A stretch of 64,000 nt of DNA from NCBI GenBank assembly GCA_963755055.1, contig CAVWIS010000045.1, forward strand, positions 53,171 through 117,170. Reading direction: 5' to 3'. The stretch is from AP-16 sp963755055. GTDB taxonomy: Bacteria; Pseudomonadota; Alphaproteobacteria; Rhizobiales; Xanthobacteraceae. A program made the position numbers and the translations under genes. Position 1 is the stretch's first letter. Every line of letters starts with the position of its first letter. Below the pieces are notes generated by a model, which had not been told where the DNA came from, made no database searches, and worked only from the letters and a program-made list of their open reading frames with translations. Shown here piece by piece: positions 17,933-26,777 of this stretch.

Positions 17933-20473
17933 ATGTCGCTCAAACGAACGCCGGTCGCCGCCATGCTGGTGGATTGGCGCGAATGGCTGGGGCGGATCGG
18001 GCGAGCTGCGATCGTCGCGGCGCTCTATGTCCTGCTGGCGAAGCTTTCTCTCGGCTTTGCCTCGCTTCACCCCAGCGCGAGCCCGATCTGGCCGCCGACC
18101 GGGCTCGCGCTCGCGGCCGTGCTGCTGCTCGGATACGAGATCTGGCCGGCCATCTTCCTTGCGGCCCTCGTTACCAATCTCACCACGGCCGGCTCGCTCG
18201 GCACCTCGTTGGCGATCGCGGTCGGCAACACGCTCGAGAGCCTGGTCGGCGCATTCCTGATCAATCGCTGGTCGGCGGGCCGCAACACCTTCGACACGCC
18301 CTGGGGCGTGAGCAAATTCACGCTCATCAGCCTGGCGCCGGGGACCATGATCAGCGCCAGCCTCGGCGTCGGAGCGTTGACGCTCGGCGGCTATGCCGAG
18401 CGGTCCGGGTCCGCCTCGATCTGGCTGACCTGGTGGATGGGCGATCTCGCCGGCGCGCTTCTGGTCGCGCCCGTCATCGTGCTGTGGGCACAAAGCCCCG
18501 CTCAATCCTTGCGGCGCTCCGAGCTGGCACGATCGGCCCTGGTCTTCCTCGCCGCGATCGCCGTCGGTGTCGTCGCGTTCAGCCCGCTCATGGAGCAGAC
18601 CGCCGAGCGGGCGCCGCTCGCGTTTCTGGCGATCCTGCCGCTGACTTGGGCGGCGCTGCGCCGCGGCCAGCGGGATACCGCGACGGCGGCGCTCATCCTG
18701 TCGGGCTTCGCCGTCTGGGGCGCGATGCAGAACGGCGGTCCGTTCGCCAGAACCGATCTCAACGAGCTCTTTCTTCTGGTGCTCGCCTTCATCATCAGCA
18801 TCTCGGTTCCGAGCCTGGCGCTCAGCGCCGACGTGGCGGCGCGCAGCCGCTCGGAGAGCGAGGGACGGTTCCTTCACGACCTCAGCGACAGGCTGCGCCG
18901 GCTCGGCGATCCCGACGCGATCATGTCGACGGTCGCGGCGGATCTCGGCCGCCATCTCGCCGTATCGCGCACCGGCTATTCGGAAGTCGACGAGGAGGGG
19001 TTCGGCACGGCACGCGCCCAATGGCACGTCGACCGGCTGTCCGACGTGACCGGCCGATATCCCAGGACCGCATTCGCCCCCGATGTGCTCGAGGAGCTCA
19101 GGAGCGGCCGGACGCGGATCGTCGAGGATATCGAGAGCGATGTGCTGGCGAGATCCTCGCTCGCGGTCTACCGGCTGCTCGGGGCGCGGGCATTGATCAC
19201 GGTGCCGCTGGTCAAGGAAGGCCGGCTGCGCGCCGCGCTGCATGTGGCGCAGGACCGGGTGCGGCAGTGGTCGCGCGCCGAGGTCGAGCTGTGCGAGGAG
19301 GTGGCCGAGCGGACCTGGGCGGCGGTGGAGCGCGCGCGTGCCGAGGCTGACGTCGCCAGGGAGATCGCCGAACGCAAGCGCAACGAGGAACGGCTGGAAA
19401 ACCTGGTCCGGCAGCTCGACCGCACCACCGCGCAGCTCCTCGAACAGGCCCGCGTGCTCGATCTCGCCAATGTCCTGGTACGCGATATCGACGACCGGAT
19501 CACGCTGTGGAACGAGGGGGCGCGTCGGCTCTACGGCTGGACCAAGGAGGAGGCGCTGGGCCGCATCTCCTACGAGCTGCTGCGCACCCGGTTTCCGCGG
19601 CCGCGCGAGGAGTTGATCGGCGAGCTCCTGGCGAACGGCAGCTGGGACGGCGAGCTTGTCCATCTGACAAAAGACGGCCGGCCGGTGGTCTCGCACAGCC
19701 ATTGGCAGCTTCGCCGCAGCGCGGCGGGTGCCCCCGGCGCGATCGTGGAGACCAACACCGACATCACCGAGCGCAAGCGCCATGAGGAGCATATCCACCT
19801 GGTGATGCGCGAGCTGTCGCATCGGTCGAAGAACCTCCTGGCCATCGTGCTGAGCATCGCCCGCCAGGTCGCCCGCCGGACCGACGACTACAGGAATTTC
19901 GAGACGGCGTTCTCGGCGCGACTCGGCGCGCTCGCCGATACCCACGACCTGCTCGTTGCCCAGAGCTGGCGCGGTGCCCGGATGTACGATCTCGCCCGCG
20001 CGCATCTCGCGCCGTTCGGCGACGTCGACCAGAGCCGGCTCGTGCTCGCGGGTCCCGATCTGACCTTGCAGCCGAAGGCTGCCGAGCAGATCGGCCTCGC
20101 CATCCACGAGCTCGCGACCAATGCGGCGAGATTCGGGGCCTTCTCCGTGCCGAGCGGCAGCGTGAAGGTCGAGTGGGACCTGGTGGCCCGGCCGGATGCC
20201 GATGAGGAATTCCGCCTCGTCTGGACCGAGACCAACGGGCCTGTCGTCGAGCCGCCGGTTCGACAGGGTTTCGGTCACATGGTGCTCACCCGGGTCGTCG
20301 CCGGCTCGCTGCAAGGCAAGGCGTCGCTCGATTTCGCGGCGTCGGGCATCCGCTGGACCATGGCGGCGCCCGCCAAGGGCGTCGTCGGTGAGGACGACGA
20401 ATGGGGATACCGGACGGCGGGCGGAGATCAGAAACCGGAACCGGCCAGAGCGCGCAACGCCGCCACCGATTGA
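17933..20473 (+). CDS. MASE1-GAF-PAS-HWE sensor histidine kinase
   Basis: This 846-residue membrane sensor has eight or so helices at residues 20-310 with the MASE1 features (SPIWPPTGLALAAVLLLGYE, IWLTWWMGDLAGALLVAP). A GAF-like domain covers about 325-470 (ALITVPLVKEGRLRAALHVA) and a coiled-coil linker 470-510. A PAS domain covers about 510-620 (ITLWNEGARRLYGWTKEEAL, then ETNTDITERKR). The kinase is of the HWE class: phospho-acceptor His630 in RELSHRSKNLLA, N-box HELATNAARFGAFS, and the diagnostic WTE. The output is autophosphorylation and transfer to a response regulator; a single-domain regulator lies at 23108, though pairing is unproven. The start follows GAGGTGA. Confidence 0.9.
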   Translation: MSLKRTPVAAMLVDWREWLGRIGRAAIVAALYVLLAKLSLGFASLHPSASPIWPPTGLALAAVLLLGYEIWPAIFLAALVTNLTTAGSLGTSLAIAVGNTLESLVGAFLINRWSAGRNTFDTPWGVSKFTLISLAPGTMISASLGVGALTLGGYAERSGSASIWLTWWMGDLAGALLVAPVIVLWAQSPAQSLRRSELARSALVFLAAIAVGVVAFSPLMEQTAERAPLAFLAILPLTWAALRRGQRDTATAALILSGFAVWGAMQNGGPFARTDLNELFLLVLAFIISISVPSLALSADVAARSRSESEGRFLHDLSDRLRRLGDPDAIMSTVAADLGRHLAVSRTGYSEVDEEGFGTARAQWHVDRLSDVTGRYPRTAFAPDVLEELRSGRTRIVEDIESDVLARSSLAVYRLLGARALITVPLVKEGRLRAALHVAQDRVRQWSRAEVELCEEVAERTWAAVERARAEADVAREIAERKRNEERLENLVRQLDRTTAQLLEQARVLDLANVLVRDIDDRITLWNEGARRLYGWTKEEALGRISYELLRTRFPRPREELIGELLANGSWDGELVHLTKDGRPVVSHSHWQLRRSAAGAPGAIVETNTDITERKRHEEHIHLVMRELSHRSKNLLAIVLSIARQVARRTDDYRNFETAFSARLGALADTHDLLVAQSWRGARMYDLARAHLAPFGDVDQSRLVLAGPDLTLQPKAAEQIGLAIHELATNAARFGAFSVPSGSVKVEWDLVARPDADEEFRLVWTETNGPVVEPPVRQGFGHMVLTRVVAGSLQGKASLDFAASGIRWTMAAPAKGVVGEDDEWGYRTAGGDQKPEPARARNAATD

Positions 20474-20565
20474 CGGCGGTGGCAGCCGAGGTGAATTTGC
20501 CCGCCGCCTGCTCGCCATCCCGGTTGGCGGCTGCGCCGGACCGCTGATCCCGAGACCCCCAACCA

Positions 20566-21768
20566 ATGGCCCCCGAGGAACGCGTTTTCATCGCCGGTGC
20601 CGGCCCGGTCGGCATGGTGGCGGCAGCCCGCCTGGTGCGGCTCGGCGTTCCGGTCACGGTGTTCGAGGCAGCGGACACATTGAGCGATGAGTCGCGCGCG
20701 TCGACGTTTCATCCCTCGACGCTGGACATGCTCGATGACGAGGGATTTGCCGCCGACCTGATCGGGCAGGGGCTGGTGGCGCCGAGGATCCAGTATCGCA
20801 CCAAGCGCGACGGCGTGATCGCCGAGTTCGATTTTTCCGCGATCGCCGACCTCACCCGACACCCCTATCGGCTGCAATGCGAGCAGTTCAAGCTCACCCG
20901 TATCATCGGCGCCAGGCTTGCAGGGCGGGCGGACTTTTCCATCCATTTCGGGAGTCGCGTCGAGAGCGCGACCCAGGATGCGTCGGGCGTCGCCGTCGAG
21001 CTCGCGGGCGCCAGCGGCTCGACCGAGCGCCGCCGCGCGCGCTGGCTGATCGGAGCCGACGGCGCCGGCAGCCGGGTGCGCCGGGCGCTCGGCATCCCGT
21101 TCGAAGGGTTCACATGGCCGGAGCGTTTTCTGGTGGTCAGCACGCCGTTCGACTTCACCACGGCGATCGACCGGCTGGCCTCGGTGACCTACGTGGCCGA
21201 TCCGGCGCAATGGCATTTTCTGCTGCGCATCCCCGACATGTGGCGGGTGATGTTTCCGATCGCGGCGGAGATCTCCGACGAGGTGGCGATGCGCCGCGAT
21301 TTCGCGCAAACCTGTCTGGCCGGCGTCGTGCCCGGCCGCGGCGGCTACGACATCGTGCACGTCACGCTCTACCGGGTGCATCAGCGCGTCGCGAGCACAT
21401 TTCGCGCCGGCCGGATCTTCCTCATCGGCGATGCGGCGCACGTCAACAATCCGCTCGGCGGCATGGGGATGAACGGCGGCATCCACGATGCGCTCAACCT
21501 CGCCGACCGGCTGGCGCGGGTGTGGCACGGGCAAGCGCCCGATGCCGAGCTCGACCGCTACGATCGGCAACGCCGCGGGGTGACGCTCGAATACGTGCAG
21601 CAGCACACGATCCGCAACAAGCAGAACCTGGAGGCGCGCGATCCCGCCGAGCAGGCGCGCTTCCGCGCCGAGATGCAAAGGATCGAAAGCGATCGCGAGC
21701 TCACCCGCGACTATCTGCAGCGGGTGTCGATGATCGCCAGCCTGCGCCGCGCCGCCGAGCTCGGGTAA
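20566..21768 (+). CDS. FAD-dependent aromatic monooxygenase (PHBH/UbiH class)
   Basis: This 400-residue class A flavin monooxygenase shows all three family motifs: GxGxxG in VFIAGAGPVGMVAAARLVRL, the DG motif in LIGADGAGSRVRRALGIPFE, and the GD motif in GRIFLIGDAAHVNNPLGGMG. Such enzymes use NAD(P)H and O2 to hydroxylate aromatic rings. The phenolic substrate is not readable; the NN in AHVNNPLGGMGMNGG differs from the PPxGGxGMN of PHBH itself. It stands alone on the plus strand, converging on the binding-protein gene across one hairpin repeat. Confidence 0.82.
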   Translation: MAPEERVFIAGAGPVGMVAAARLVRLGVPVTVFEAADTLSDESRASTFHPSTLDMLDDEGFAADLIGQGLVAPRIQYRTKRDGVIAEFDFSAIADLTRHPYRLQCEQFKLTRIIGARLAGRADFSIHFGSRVESATQDASGVAVELAGASGSTERRRARWLIGADGAGSRVRRALGIPFEGFTWPERFLVVSTPFDFTTAIDRLASVTYVADPAQWHFLLRIPDMWRVMFPIAAEISDEVAMRRDFAQTCLAGVVPGRGGYDIVHVTLYRVHQRVASTFRAGRIFLIGDAAHVNNPLGGMGMNGGIHDALNLADRLARVWHGQAPDAELDRYDRQRRGVTLEYVQQHTIRNKQNLEARDPAEQARFRAEMQRIESDRELTRDYLQRVSMIASLRRAAELG

Positions 21769-21878
21769 GCGGTGACGCGTCCCACGATCCGGGCGTGGAC
21801 CGGCTACAGCCGTTTCCGGTCGAATTGAATCGCGCCTGATGACTGCCTCGGCCGGAAACGGCCGTAGACTCTTGCCTT

Positions 21879-21927
21879 GCGCATGTTCTTGTCGGCGAAC
21901 CGGTGTCCACTTCGCCGGAACATGCGC
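21879..21927. repeat. 49-bp hairpin repeat, single copy
   Basis: This copy has the same architecture as the array at 16863: outer GCGCATGTTC/GAACATGCGC arms, an inner CGGCGAA/TTCGCCG stem and a loop CCGGTGTCCAC. It lies between convergent genes, and its last base is the first base of the stop codon (CTA on the plus strand) of the ModA-like gene. Confidence 0.85.
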
Positions 21928-22703
21928 TAGCCGGGGTCCATGCCGCTCTTCCTGATCACGGCCGCGCCGGTCGGCGAGGTGAGGAATTTCACCAGCGCCC
22001 TGGCGGCATCCGGCTCGGAGGCAGCGACGTGCAGGCCGGCGGAGAACACGGTGACGTGCTGGATGTCGGCCGGCAACCCCCCGAGAAAATCGATGCCGGC
22101 GACCGGAAGCAGCTCGCTGATCTGCTGGAACCCGATCTCGGCATCGCCGCGGGCGACCACCGCGCCGACCGGCTCGCCCTGGACCTGCCTGATCCTGCCC
22201 TTGAGCGCCTCGTCGATCCCCAGGCGCCGGAAGAGATCGGCCAGATAGACCCCGCTCGGGCCCGACGAATAGGCGACGGATCGGGCCGACAGCAGCGCCC
22301 GCTCGAGCGCCTCGGCCGAGCCGATGTCGGGTCTTGGCGCGCCGGCGCGAACCGCGACGCCGATGCCGGATCGTGCCAGATCGACGCGGCTGCCGGAAAC
22401 GATCTTGCCGGCGCCGACGAGCTCGTCGATCGATCGGGCCGCCATGATGACGAGGTCGACGACCTCGCCCTCCTTGAGCCGGGCGATCATCTGCACCGAG
22501 GGCGGAAAGATCGTCGTGACCTTGTGGCCGCTGGCCCGTTCGAACGCGGGGACGAGCTCGAGATAGGCGGCCTTGGTGGCCGCCGACGACATCACCTTGA
22601 TTTCAGCTGCCTGTGCCATGCCTGCGATGAGCATCATCGCCGCCGCGGCAGCGCCGATGCCCCCTCGATCCTGACGGTCGCGATGACGATCTCCCGAAGC
22701 CAC
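21927..22703 (-). CDS. ModA-like periplasmic substrate-binding protein
   Basis: This type II periplasmic binding protein opens its mature part with AEIKVMSSAATKAAYLELVP and continues with FERASGHKVTTIFPPSVQMI, the ModA/AccA-like signature for oxyanion or small-solute receptors. I placed the start at the GTG at 22703 because it gives a full signal peptide: a charged n-region, the h-region GIGAAAAAMMLIAGM, and AQA-AE as cleavage site. The nearest ATG (22637) would leave only ten residues. The mature protein also has SSGPSGVYLADLFRRLG and a PDAARALVKFLTSPTGAAVI C-terminus, seen in orphan ModA-like proteins. No ABC permease lies beside it, so its partner is unknown. Confidence 0.75.
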   Translation of the reverse strand: MASGDRHRDRQDRGGIGAAAAAMMLIAGMAQAAEIKVMSSAATKAAYLELVPAFERASGHKVTTIFPPSVQMIARLKEGEVVDLVIMAARSIDELVGAGKIVSGSRVDLARSGIGVAVRAGAPRPDIGSAEALERALLSARSVAYSSGPSGVYLADLFRRLGIDEALKGRIRQVQGEPVGAVVARGDAEIGFQQISELLPVAGIDFLGGLPADIQHVTVFSAGLHVAASEPDAARALVKFLTSPTGAAVIRKSGMDPG

Positions 22704-23107
22704 CGGATCACCCGGCGCCGGGAGCGGCCGCGGTCGTCGCGGCTGTGGCGCGACCTTATCATCCCGCAAGAGGGCCGGCCATCGATGAGGACGTCGCGGG
22801 AGCGGCGGGAGACGAGGCGGCCGGCGCATTGCCCCGAATTTGCCCTTGGTATAAGTCTGCATTGCGTTTGCGGAGCCCGGACGGCAAGCTGGCTTTCCAG
22901 CCATGTGACGGCCGCGCAAAGGAAACGAATCGCCGCATGGGGAACTTCCGGCACGGTCGGATGTTCTGCTTGCGGGAAACCAGGCGAATTCCGCAGCTGC
23001 ATGGAACGTCCGACATCGGCTGGACAACCATGACCTGACCGACCGACCGGTCGCTGATCTGAATCACACGGTGGAGCGAGAGCGCCTGGTGCGCGATCGA
23101 GTGCAGT
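22704..23107. other. 404-bp gap without a recognisable gene
   Basis: Several short open frames exist but none resembles a known protein. No hairpin or clear promoter stands out. It contains the upstream regions of the ModA-like gene (minus) and the response regulator (plus). Confidence 0.5.
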
Positions 23108-23494
23108 ATGGCAGTCGTGCTCGTGGTCGAGGATGAGGAACAGGTGCGCGTTCTGGCGCAGTCGATCCTCCACGAGAGCGGTCACAAGACCCTGTCGGCC
23201 TCCACTACTGACGAGGCCCTGGCATTGATCCAGACCACCCGGCAGATCGATCTGCTGTTCACCGACATCGAGCTGTCGCGCGACGTCGAGGCCGGCCTGG
23301 TGCATCCCGGCCTGGAGCTCGCCCAGGAAGCCGTCAAGCTGTGCCCCGATCTGCGCGTCCTCTACACGACGGGGCAGTCGGTCACCGACGGCATGAAGGC
23401 GCTGTTCGTCGACGGCGCGGAATTCCTGCCAAAGCCATACGATCTTCAGGGGCTGTCGACCAAGATCGACGCCATGACCGGCGAGGCGCGGTAG
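23108..23494 (+). CDS. single-domain response regulator (CheY-like receiver)
   Basis: This 128-residue stand-alone receiver has the acidic pair in VLVVEDEEQVRVLAQSIL, phospho-acceptor Asp53 in LLFTDIEL, the Thr87-Thr88 switch position (LYTTGQS) and Lys109 in LPKPY. There is a four- to eight-residue insertion after the active-site Asp (SRDVEAGLVHPGLELA) compared with minimal CheY. No output domain is present, so it either relays phosphate or acts by protein binding. The HWE kinase at 17933 is the nearest histidine kinase. Hairpin repeats follow the stop. Confidence 0.85.
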   Translation: MAVVLVVEDEEQVRVLAQSILHESGHKTLSASTTDEALALIQTTRQIDLLFTDIELSRDVEAGLVHPGLELAQEAVKLCPDLRVLYTTGQSVTDGMKALFVDGAEFLPKPYDLQGLSTKIDAMTGEAR

Positions 23495-23528
23495 CACGCC
23501 CTGAGATGTGCTGCGGAATTTACGAGTG

Positions 23529-23634
23529 GCGCATGTTGTTGTCGCGAACCGGTATCCACTTCGCCGGAAGCATGACTCCCTGCTGGCGCATGTTCTTGTC
23601 GGCGAAGCGGTATCCACTTCGCCGGAACATGCGC
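23529..23634. repeat. two tandem copies of the hairpin repeat, 57-bp period
   Basis: The copy at 23586-23634 is intact except for one base in the loop arm. The copy at 23529-23575 has lost a G in the inner stem and gained one in the right arm. The spacing of 57 bp is the same as in the array at 16863. Confidence 0.8.
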
Positions 23635-23675
23635 TAGTCTCCCGCTCCATCGTCGAAACAGCGAGGGACATCGAC

Positions 23676-23984
23676 ATGATCCACGTTCTCGCCATCATCA
23701 CGGCTAAGCCCGGCCAGCGCGACGCCGTGCTCGAGGCTTTTCGCGCCAACGTTCCGGCCGTCCACGCCGAGAAGGGATGCATCGAATACGGCGCGGCGGT
23801 CGATGCGGACGGGTTCGGCAGCCTGCAGACGAAGTTCGGTCCGGATACGTTCGTCGTCGTGGAGAAATGGGAGAGTCCCGACGCCCTCAAGGCGCATGCC
23901 GCCACGCCCCACATGGTCGCCTACGGGGCAAAGACCAGAGACCTGCTGGCGAGTCGGGTGATCCACATCCTCTCGCCGACCTGA
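23676..23984 (+). CDS. antibiotic-biosynthesis-monooxygenase (ABM) fold protein
   Basis: This 102-residue protein starts MIHVLAIITAKPGQRDAVLE and continues with EKGCIEYGAAVDADG, FVVVEKWESPDALKAHAATP and HMVAY. This is the dimeric alpha/beta ABM fold of YgiN-type quinol monooxygenases and related small enzymes. The conserved EKW and H-x(3)-P-H elements are present. These cofactor-free proteins oxidise quinols or take part in aromatic or heme breakdown. The chosen ATG at 23676 gives the canonical length; the longer frame upstream is repeat DNA. Confidence 0.8.
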   Translation: MIHVLAIITAKPGQRDAVLEAFRANVPAVHAEKGCIEYGAAVDADGFGSLQTKFGPDTFVVVEKWESPDALKAHAATPHMVAYGAKTRDLLASRVIHILSPT

Positions 23985-24064
23985 CGACGGGGCTTGCGGG
24001 TCCCGGCATGCAGGGGCGGGGAGCTGCGCGGCCGATCGCCCGATCGGCCGCACAGTTGATGGCG

Positions 24065-24718
24065 TCAGGGCTCGCCCGGCTTGAACGGCGGCTCCTTGCC
24101 CGGCGGAACTCCCGCCTCGGCGATGGCGAGAATCATTGCCACGGTCACGTAGGTGCCGGCCACCGCGGTAAGGTCGACCACCTGCTGTTCGCCGAGCAGC
24201 TGCTTGGCGCGATTGAAGGTCTCGTCGGCGACCTCGTGTTTGGTCGACAGCTCCATGACGAAATCATACACCGCGGCCTCTTCGGGCGGCATGTTGTCCG
24301 GCCGCTTGTTCGCCTTGAGGTCGGCGACGATCTGCGGGGATAGTCCGGCCTTGATGGCGAGCGGCGCATGCGCGAACCATTCGACCTGGGAACGCCACAG
24401 GCGTCCGGTGATCAGGATGGCGAACTCATTGAGGCGCAGCGGCACAGAAGTCTCCCAGCGCAGGTAGTACAGGAGGTCGAACATTTTTTGCCCGAAGACC
24501 GGGCTGCGCAGCATCGGATTGTAGGGACCGGCAAGACCGACGCTGGAGATCTTCATGATCTGCTCGCCGAGCGGCCGCTGCTTGTCGGTGAGCTGTTCCA
24601 TCGTCAGCTGGGAAAAGCGCGGTTCCTTGCCGGTGGCGGGCCCGGCGCCGCCGGCGGCGAGCCAGCCGATGCCTCCGGCGATGACGGCGACCATGAGATA
24701 GGTGTATTCCTTGGACAT
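24065..24718 (-). CDS. carboxymuconolactone decarboxylase (CMD/AhpD)-family protein with N-terminal anchor
   Basis: This 217-residue protein has an N-terminal hydrophobic segment (TYLMVAVIAGGIGWLAAG) and a CMD-type helical domain. The core reads LNEFAILITGRLWRSQVEWF and HAPLAIKAGLSPQIVADLKA, with a second helix pair at TFNRAKQLLGEQQVVDLTAV. The usual AhpD CxxC pair is absent (it reads RLWRSQVEW), so peroxide-reductase chemistry is unlikely; a decarboxylase-like or hydratase role is possible. It is divergent from the NicC-like gene with about 80 bp between the starts, so the two may share a control region. Confidence 0.75.
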   Translation of the reverse strand: MSKEYTYLMVAVIAGGIGWLAAGGAGPATGKEPRFSQLTMEQLTDKQRPLGEQIMKISSVGLAGPYNPMLRSPVFGQKMFDLLYYLRWETSVPLRLNEFAILITGRLWRSQVEWFAHAPLAIKAGLSPQIVADLKANKRPDNMPPEEAAVYDFVMELSTKHEVADETFNRAKQLLGEQQVVDLTAVAGTYVTVAMILAIAEAGVPPGKEPPFKPGEP

Positions 24719-24797
24719 TGAATCCTCCCTGGCATGCGCGGAGGGCCGCGCCTTGTCGTGTTCGACCGATCTCACGCGGAGTCGAGCTTTCAGAACC

Positions 24798-25961
24798 ATG
24801 ACCGGCAGGACGTCGGCGATCGCCATCATCGGAGCCGGGCTCGGAGGCCTGACCGCCGCCGCCGCGCTGCGTCGCGTCGGCATGAATGTCACGGTCTACG
24901 AGCAGGCGGGGCAATTCGCGCGCATCGGTGCCGGAATTCAGATGAGCCCGAACGCCATGCGCGTCAACCGTGCGCTCGGTCTGGAAGCCATGCTGCGGAC
25001 GGCGGCATTCCGGCCCGGCGCCTGGACCAACCGGGAATGGGACACGGGCGAGGTGAAGTTCGAGTTCCCGCTCGGCGACGCCGCCGAGGCACGCTACGGG
25101 GCGCCCTATCTGCTGCTCCACCGCGGCGACCTGCACGCCGCGCTGGCCTCGCTGCTGCCGGCCGGCTGTGTCGTGCTCGGCAAGCAGTTGACCGATCTCA
25201 GGCAGGCGGCCGGCGAGGTCAGCCTGCTGTTCGCCGACGGAACCGCGGCGCGGGCGGACGCGGTCGTCGGCGCCGACGGCGTGCATTCGCGGGTCCGCGA
25301 CATCCTGCTCGGGCCGGGCGCGCCGCGATTTTCCGGCCGGGTCGCCTACCGTGCGGTGTTTTCGGCGTCGCGGCTGGAAAAACCCGTCGGCGACAATACC
25401 AAATGGTGGGGCCCCGACCGGCACATCGTCATCTACTACGTCACCCCACGTTGCGACGAGCTCTACTTCGTCACCAGCGTGCCGGAGCCCGAGTGGAGAC
25501 GGGAATCCTGGTCGGCGACCGGCGACGTCGAGACGCTGCGCGCCGCCTTCGCGGGCTTCCATCCTGACGTCCGGCGCGTGCTCGCCGCCTGTCCGCAAGC
25601 ACACAAATGGGCGATCCTTGAGCGCGAGCCGCTGCCGGCCTGGAGCGACGGCCGCGTCGTGCTGATCGGTGACGCCTGCCATCCGATGACGCCCTACATG
25701 GCGCAAGGCGCCGCCATGGCGATGGAGGACGCGGCCGTGCTGTCGCGGTGTCTTGCCGGCGTCGACGCGGATGGAATAGCGGAGGCGTTTGGCCGCTTCG
25801 AGCAGAGCCGCAAGGAACGCGCGTCGCGGGTGCAACTCGGCTCGCATCAGAACCGGTTCATGAGCGGGCAAACCGATCCCGACTGGCTCTACGGCTACGA
25901 CGCCTGGCAGGCGCCGCTCGCCGATGCGAACACCCCCGCTGTCGTGGCCTCGCCCCGATGA
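24798..25961 (+). CDS. FAD monooxygenase resembling 6-hydroxynicotinate 3-monooxygenase (NicC)
   Basis: This 387-residue class A monooxygenase has GxGxxG (AIIGAGLGGLTAAAALRR), DG (VGADGVHSRVRDILLG) and GD (VVLIGDACHPMTPYMAQGAA) motifs. Against my recollection of Pseudomonas putida NicC the match is long: KWWGPDRHIVIYYVT keeps the His and Tyr (His209, Tyr213) that correspond to its catalytic His211/Tyr215, and the C-terminal DPDWLYGYDAW is also shared. One active-site position differs: where NicC has His47, this protein has Gln48. NicC decarboxylates and hydroxylates 6-hydroxynicotinate to 2,5-dihydroxypyridine. The neighbours do not include nicDXTF, so the substrate may be a related hydroxy-aromatic acid. 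Confidence 0.7.
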   Translation: MTGRTSAIAIIGAGLGGLTAAAALRRVGMNVTVYEQAGQFARIGAGIQMSPNAMRVNRALGLEAMLRTAAFRPGAWTNREWDTGEVKFEFPLGDAAEARYGAPYLLLHRGDLHAALASLLPAGCVVLGKQLTDLRQAAGEVSLLFADGTAARADAVVGADGVHSRVRDILLGPGAPRFSGRVAYRAVFSASRLEKPVGDNTKWWGPDRHIVIYYVTPRCDELYFVTSVPEPEWRRESWSATGDVETLRAAFAGFHPDVRRVLAACPQAHKWAILEREPLPAWSDGRVVLIGDACHPMTPYMAQGAAMAMEDAAVLSRCLAGVDADGIAEAFGRFEQSRKERASRVQLGSHQNRFMSGQTDPDWLYGYDAWQAPLADANTPAVVASPR

Positions 25962-25994
25962 ACCAGTCGGACGCCTGATGCGCTCCTCGGGCGC

Positions 25995-26777
25995 CTACTT
26001 CTGCGTGAAGAAACCCACCACCGTCTCGGTGTAATCGTCGGGCTGCTCGATATTGGCGATGTGCGCCGCGTCCAGGATGGTGAGCGACGCGCCGGGGATG
26101 CGGCTGCGGATCGCCTCGGCGGCCTCGACATTGGTGGCCGGGTCGTGACGGCCGCAGACGACCAGCGTCGCGGCGGTGATCCGCTTGATCAATTCGCGCT
26201 GGTCCATGTCGCGGATCGCCTCGCAGCAGCCCGCATAGCCTTCCGGCGGCGTCGACAGCAGCATGTCGCGCACGCGGTCGACCTTGTCGGGCTCGCGCTC
26301 GCGAAAGCCCTTGGTGAACCAGCGCTCCAGCGTCCCCTCGACCAGCGGCGCCATGCCCTCGGTGCGGGCGAGCGTGATGCGCTGCTCCCAGATGTCGGCG
26401 GCCGGCATGTGACACGCGGTATTCGACAGGATGAGCTTCTCGATGCGCTCCGGCGCATTGCTGCCGAGCCACATGCCGACCATGCCACCCTTGGAGAGGC
26501 CGCACCAGTTGACCTTGCTGGCGCCCACCCCGTCCATGACCGCGATGGCGTCACGGCCGAGCCGCTCGATCGAATAGGGGCCGGCCGGCGCTCCTGACTT
26601 GCCGTGGCCGCGACTGTCGTAGCGGACCAGGCGGAACTGCTTGGCGAATTCTGCCGCCTGGTCGTCCCACATGCGAAGGTTGGTGCCGAGCGAGTTCGAC
26701 AGCATCAGAACCGGGGCGCGCTCGGGACCTTCGACTACGACATGGATCGGGCAGCCGTCGGCTTGGATCACGGGCAT
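25995..26777 (-). CDS. pcaD: alpha/beta hydrolase, 3-oxoadipate enol-lactonase-like
   Basis: This 260-residue alpha/beta hydrolase has the length and sequence pattern of PcaD: LMLSNSLGTNLRMWDDQAAE, FRLVRYDSRGHGKS, nucleophile Ser95 in CGLSKGGMVGMWLG, acid in VCGRHDPATNVE, and general-base His in AAHIANIEQP. PcaD opens 3-oxoadipate enol-lactone in the beta-ketoadipate pathway for protocatechuate and catechol. It converges on the NicC-like gene. No other pca gene is adjacent; the intradiol dioxygenase and CMD-family genes lie elsewhere in the window. A related lactonase specificity is possible. Confidence 0.8.
   Translation of the reverse strand: MPVIQADGCPIHVVVEGPERAPVLMLSNSLGTNLRMWDDQAAEFAKQFRLVRYDSRGHGKSGAPAGPYSIERLGRDAIAVMDGVGASKVNWCGLSKGGMVGMWLGSNAPERIEKLILSNTACHMPAADIWEQRITLARTEGMAPLVEGTLERWFTKGFREREPDKVDRVRDMLLSTPPEGYAGCCEAIRDMDQRELIKRITAATLVVCGRHDPATNVEAAEAIRSRIPGASLTILDAAHIANIEQPDDYTETVVGFFTQK

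Noticed and set aside
17393..20566. A 1057-residue open frame antisense to the histidine kinase
   Set aside because: It is a by-product of GC-rich third positions. It shows low-complexity Arg/Gly/Asp composition, whereas the plus-strand frame carries clear MASE1, PAS and HWE motifs.
22745..23067. Small open frames between the ModA-like gene and the response regulator
   Set aside because: They overlap on both strands, lack ribosome sites and resemble no known family.
16832..23634. CRISPR array
   Set aside because: The repeats are palindromic and tandem with 8-bp gaps or isolated, with no unique spacers of regular length and no cas genes.
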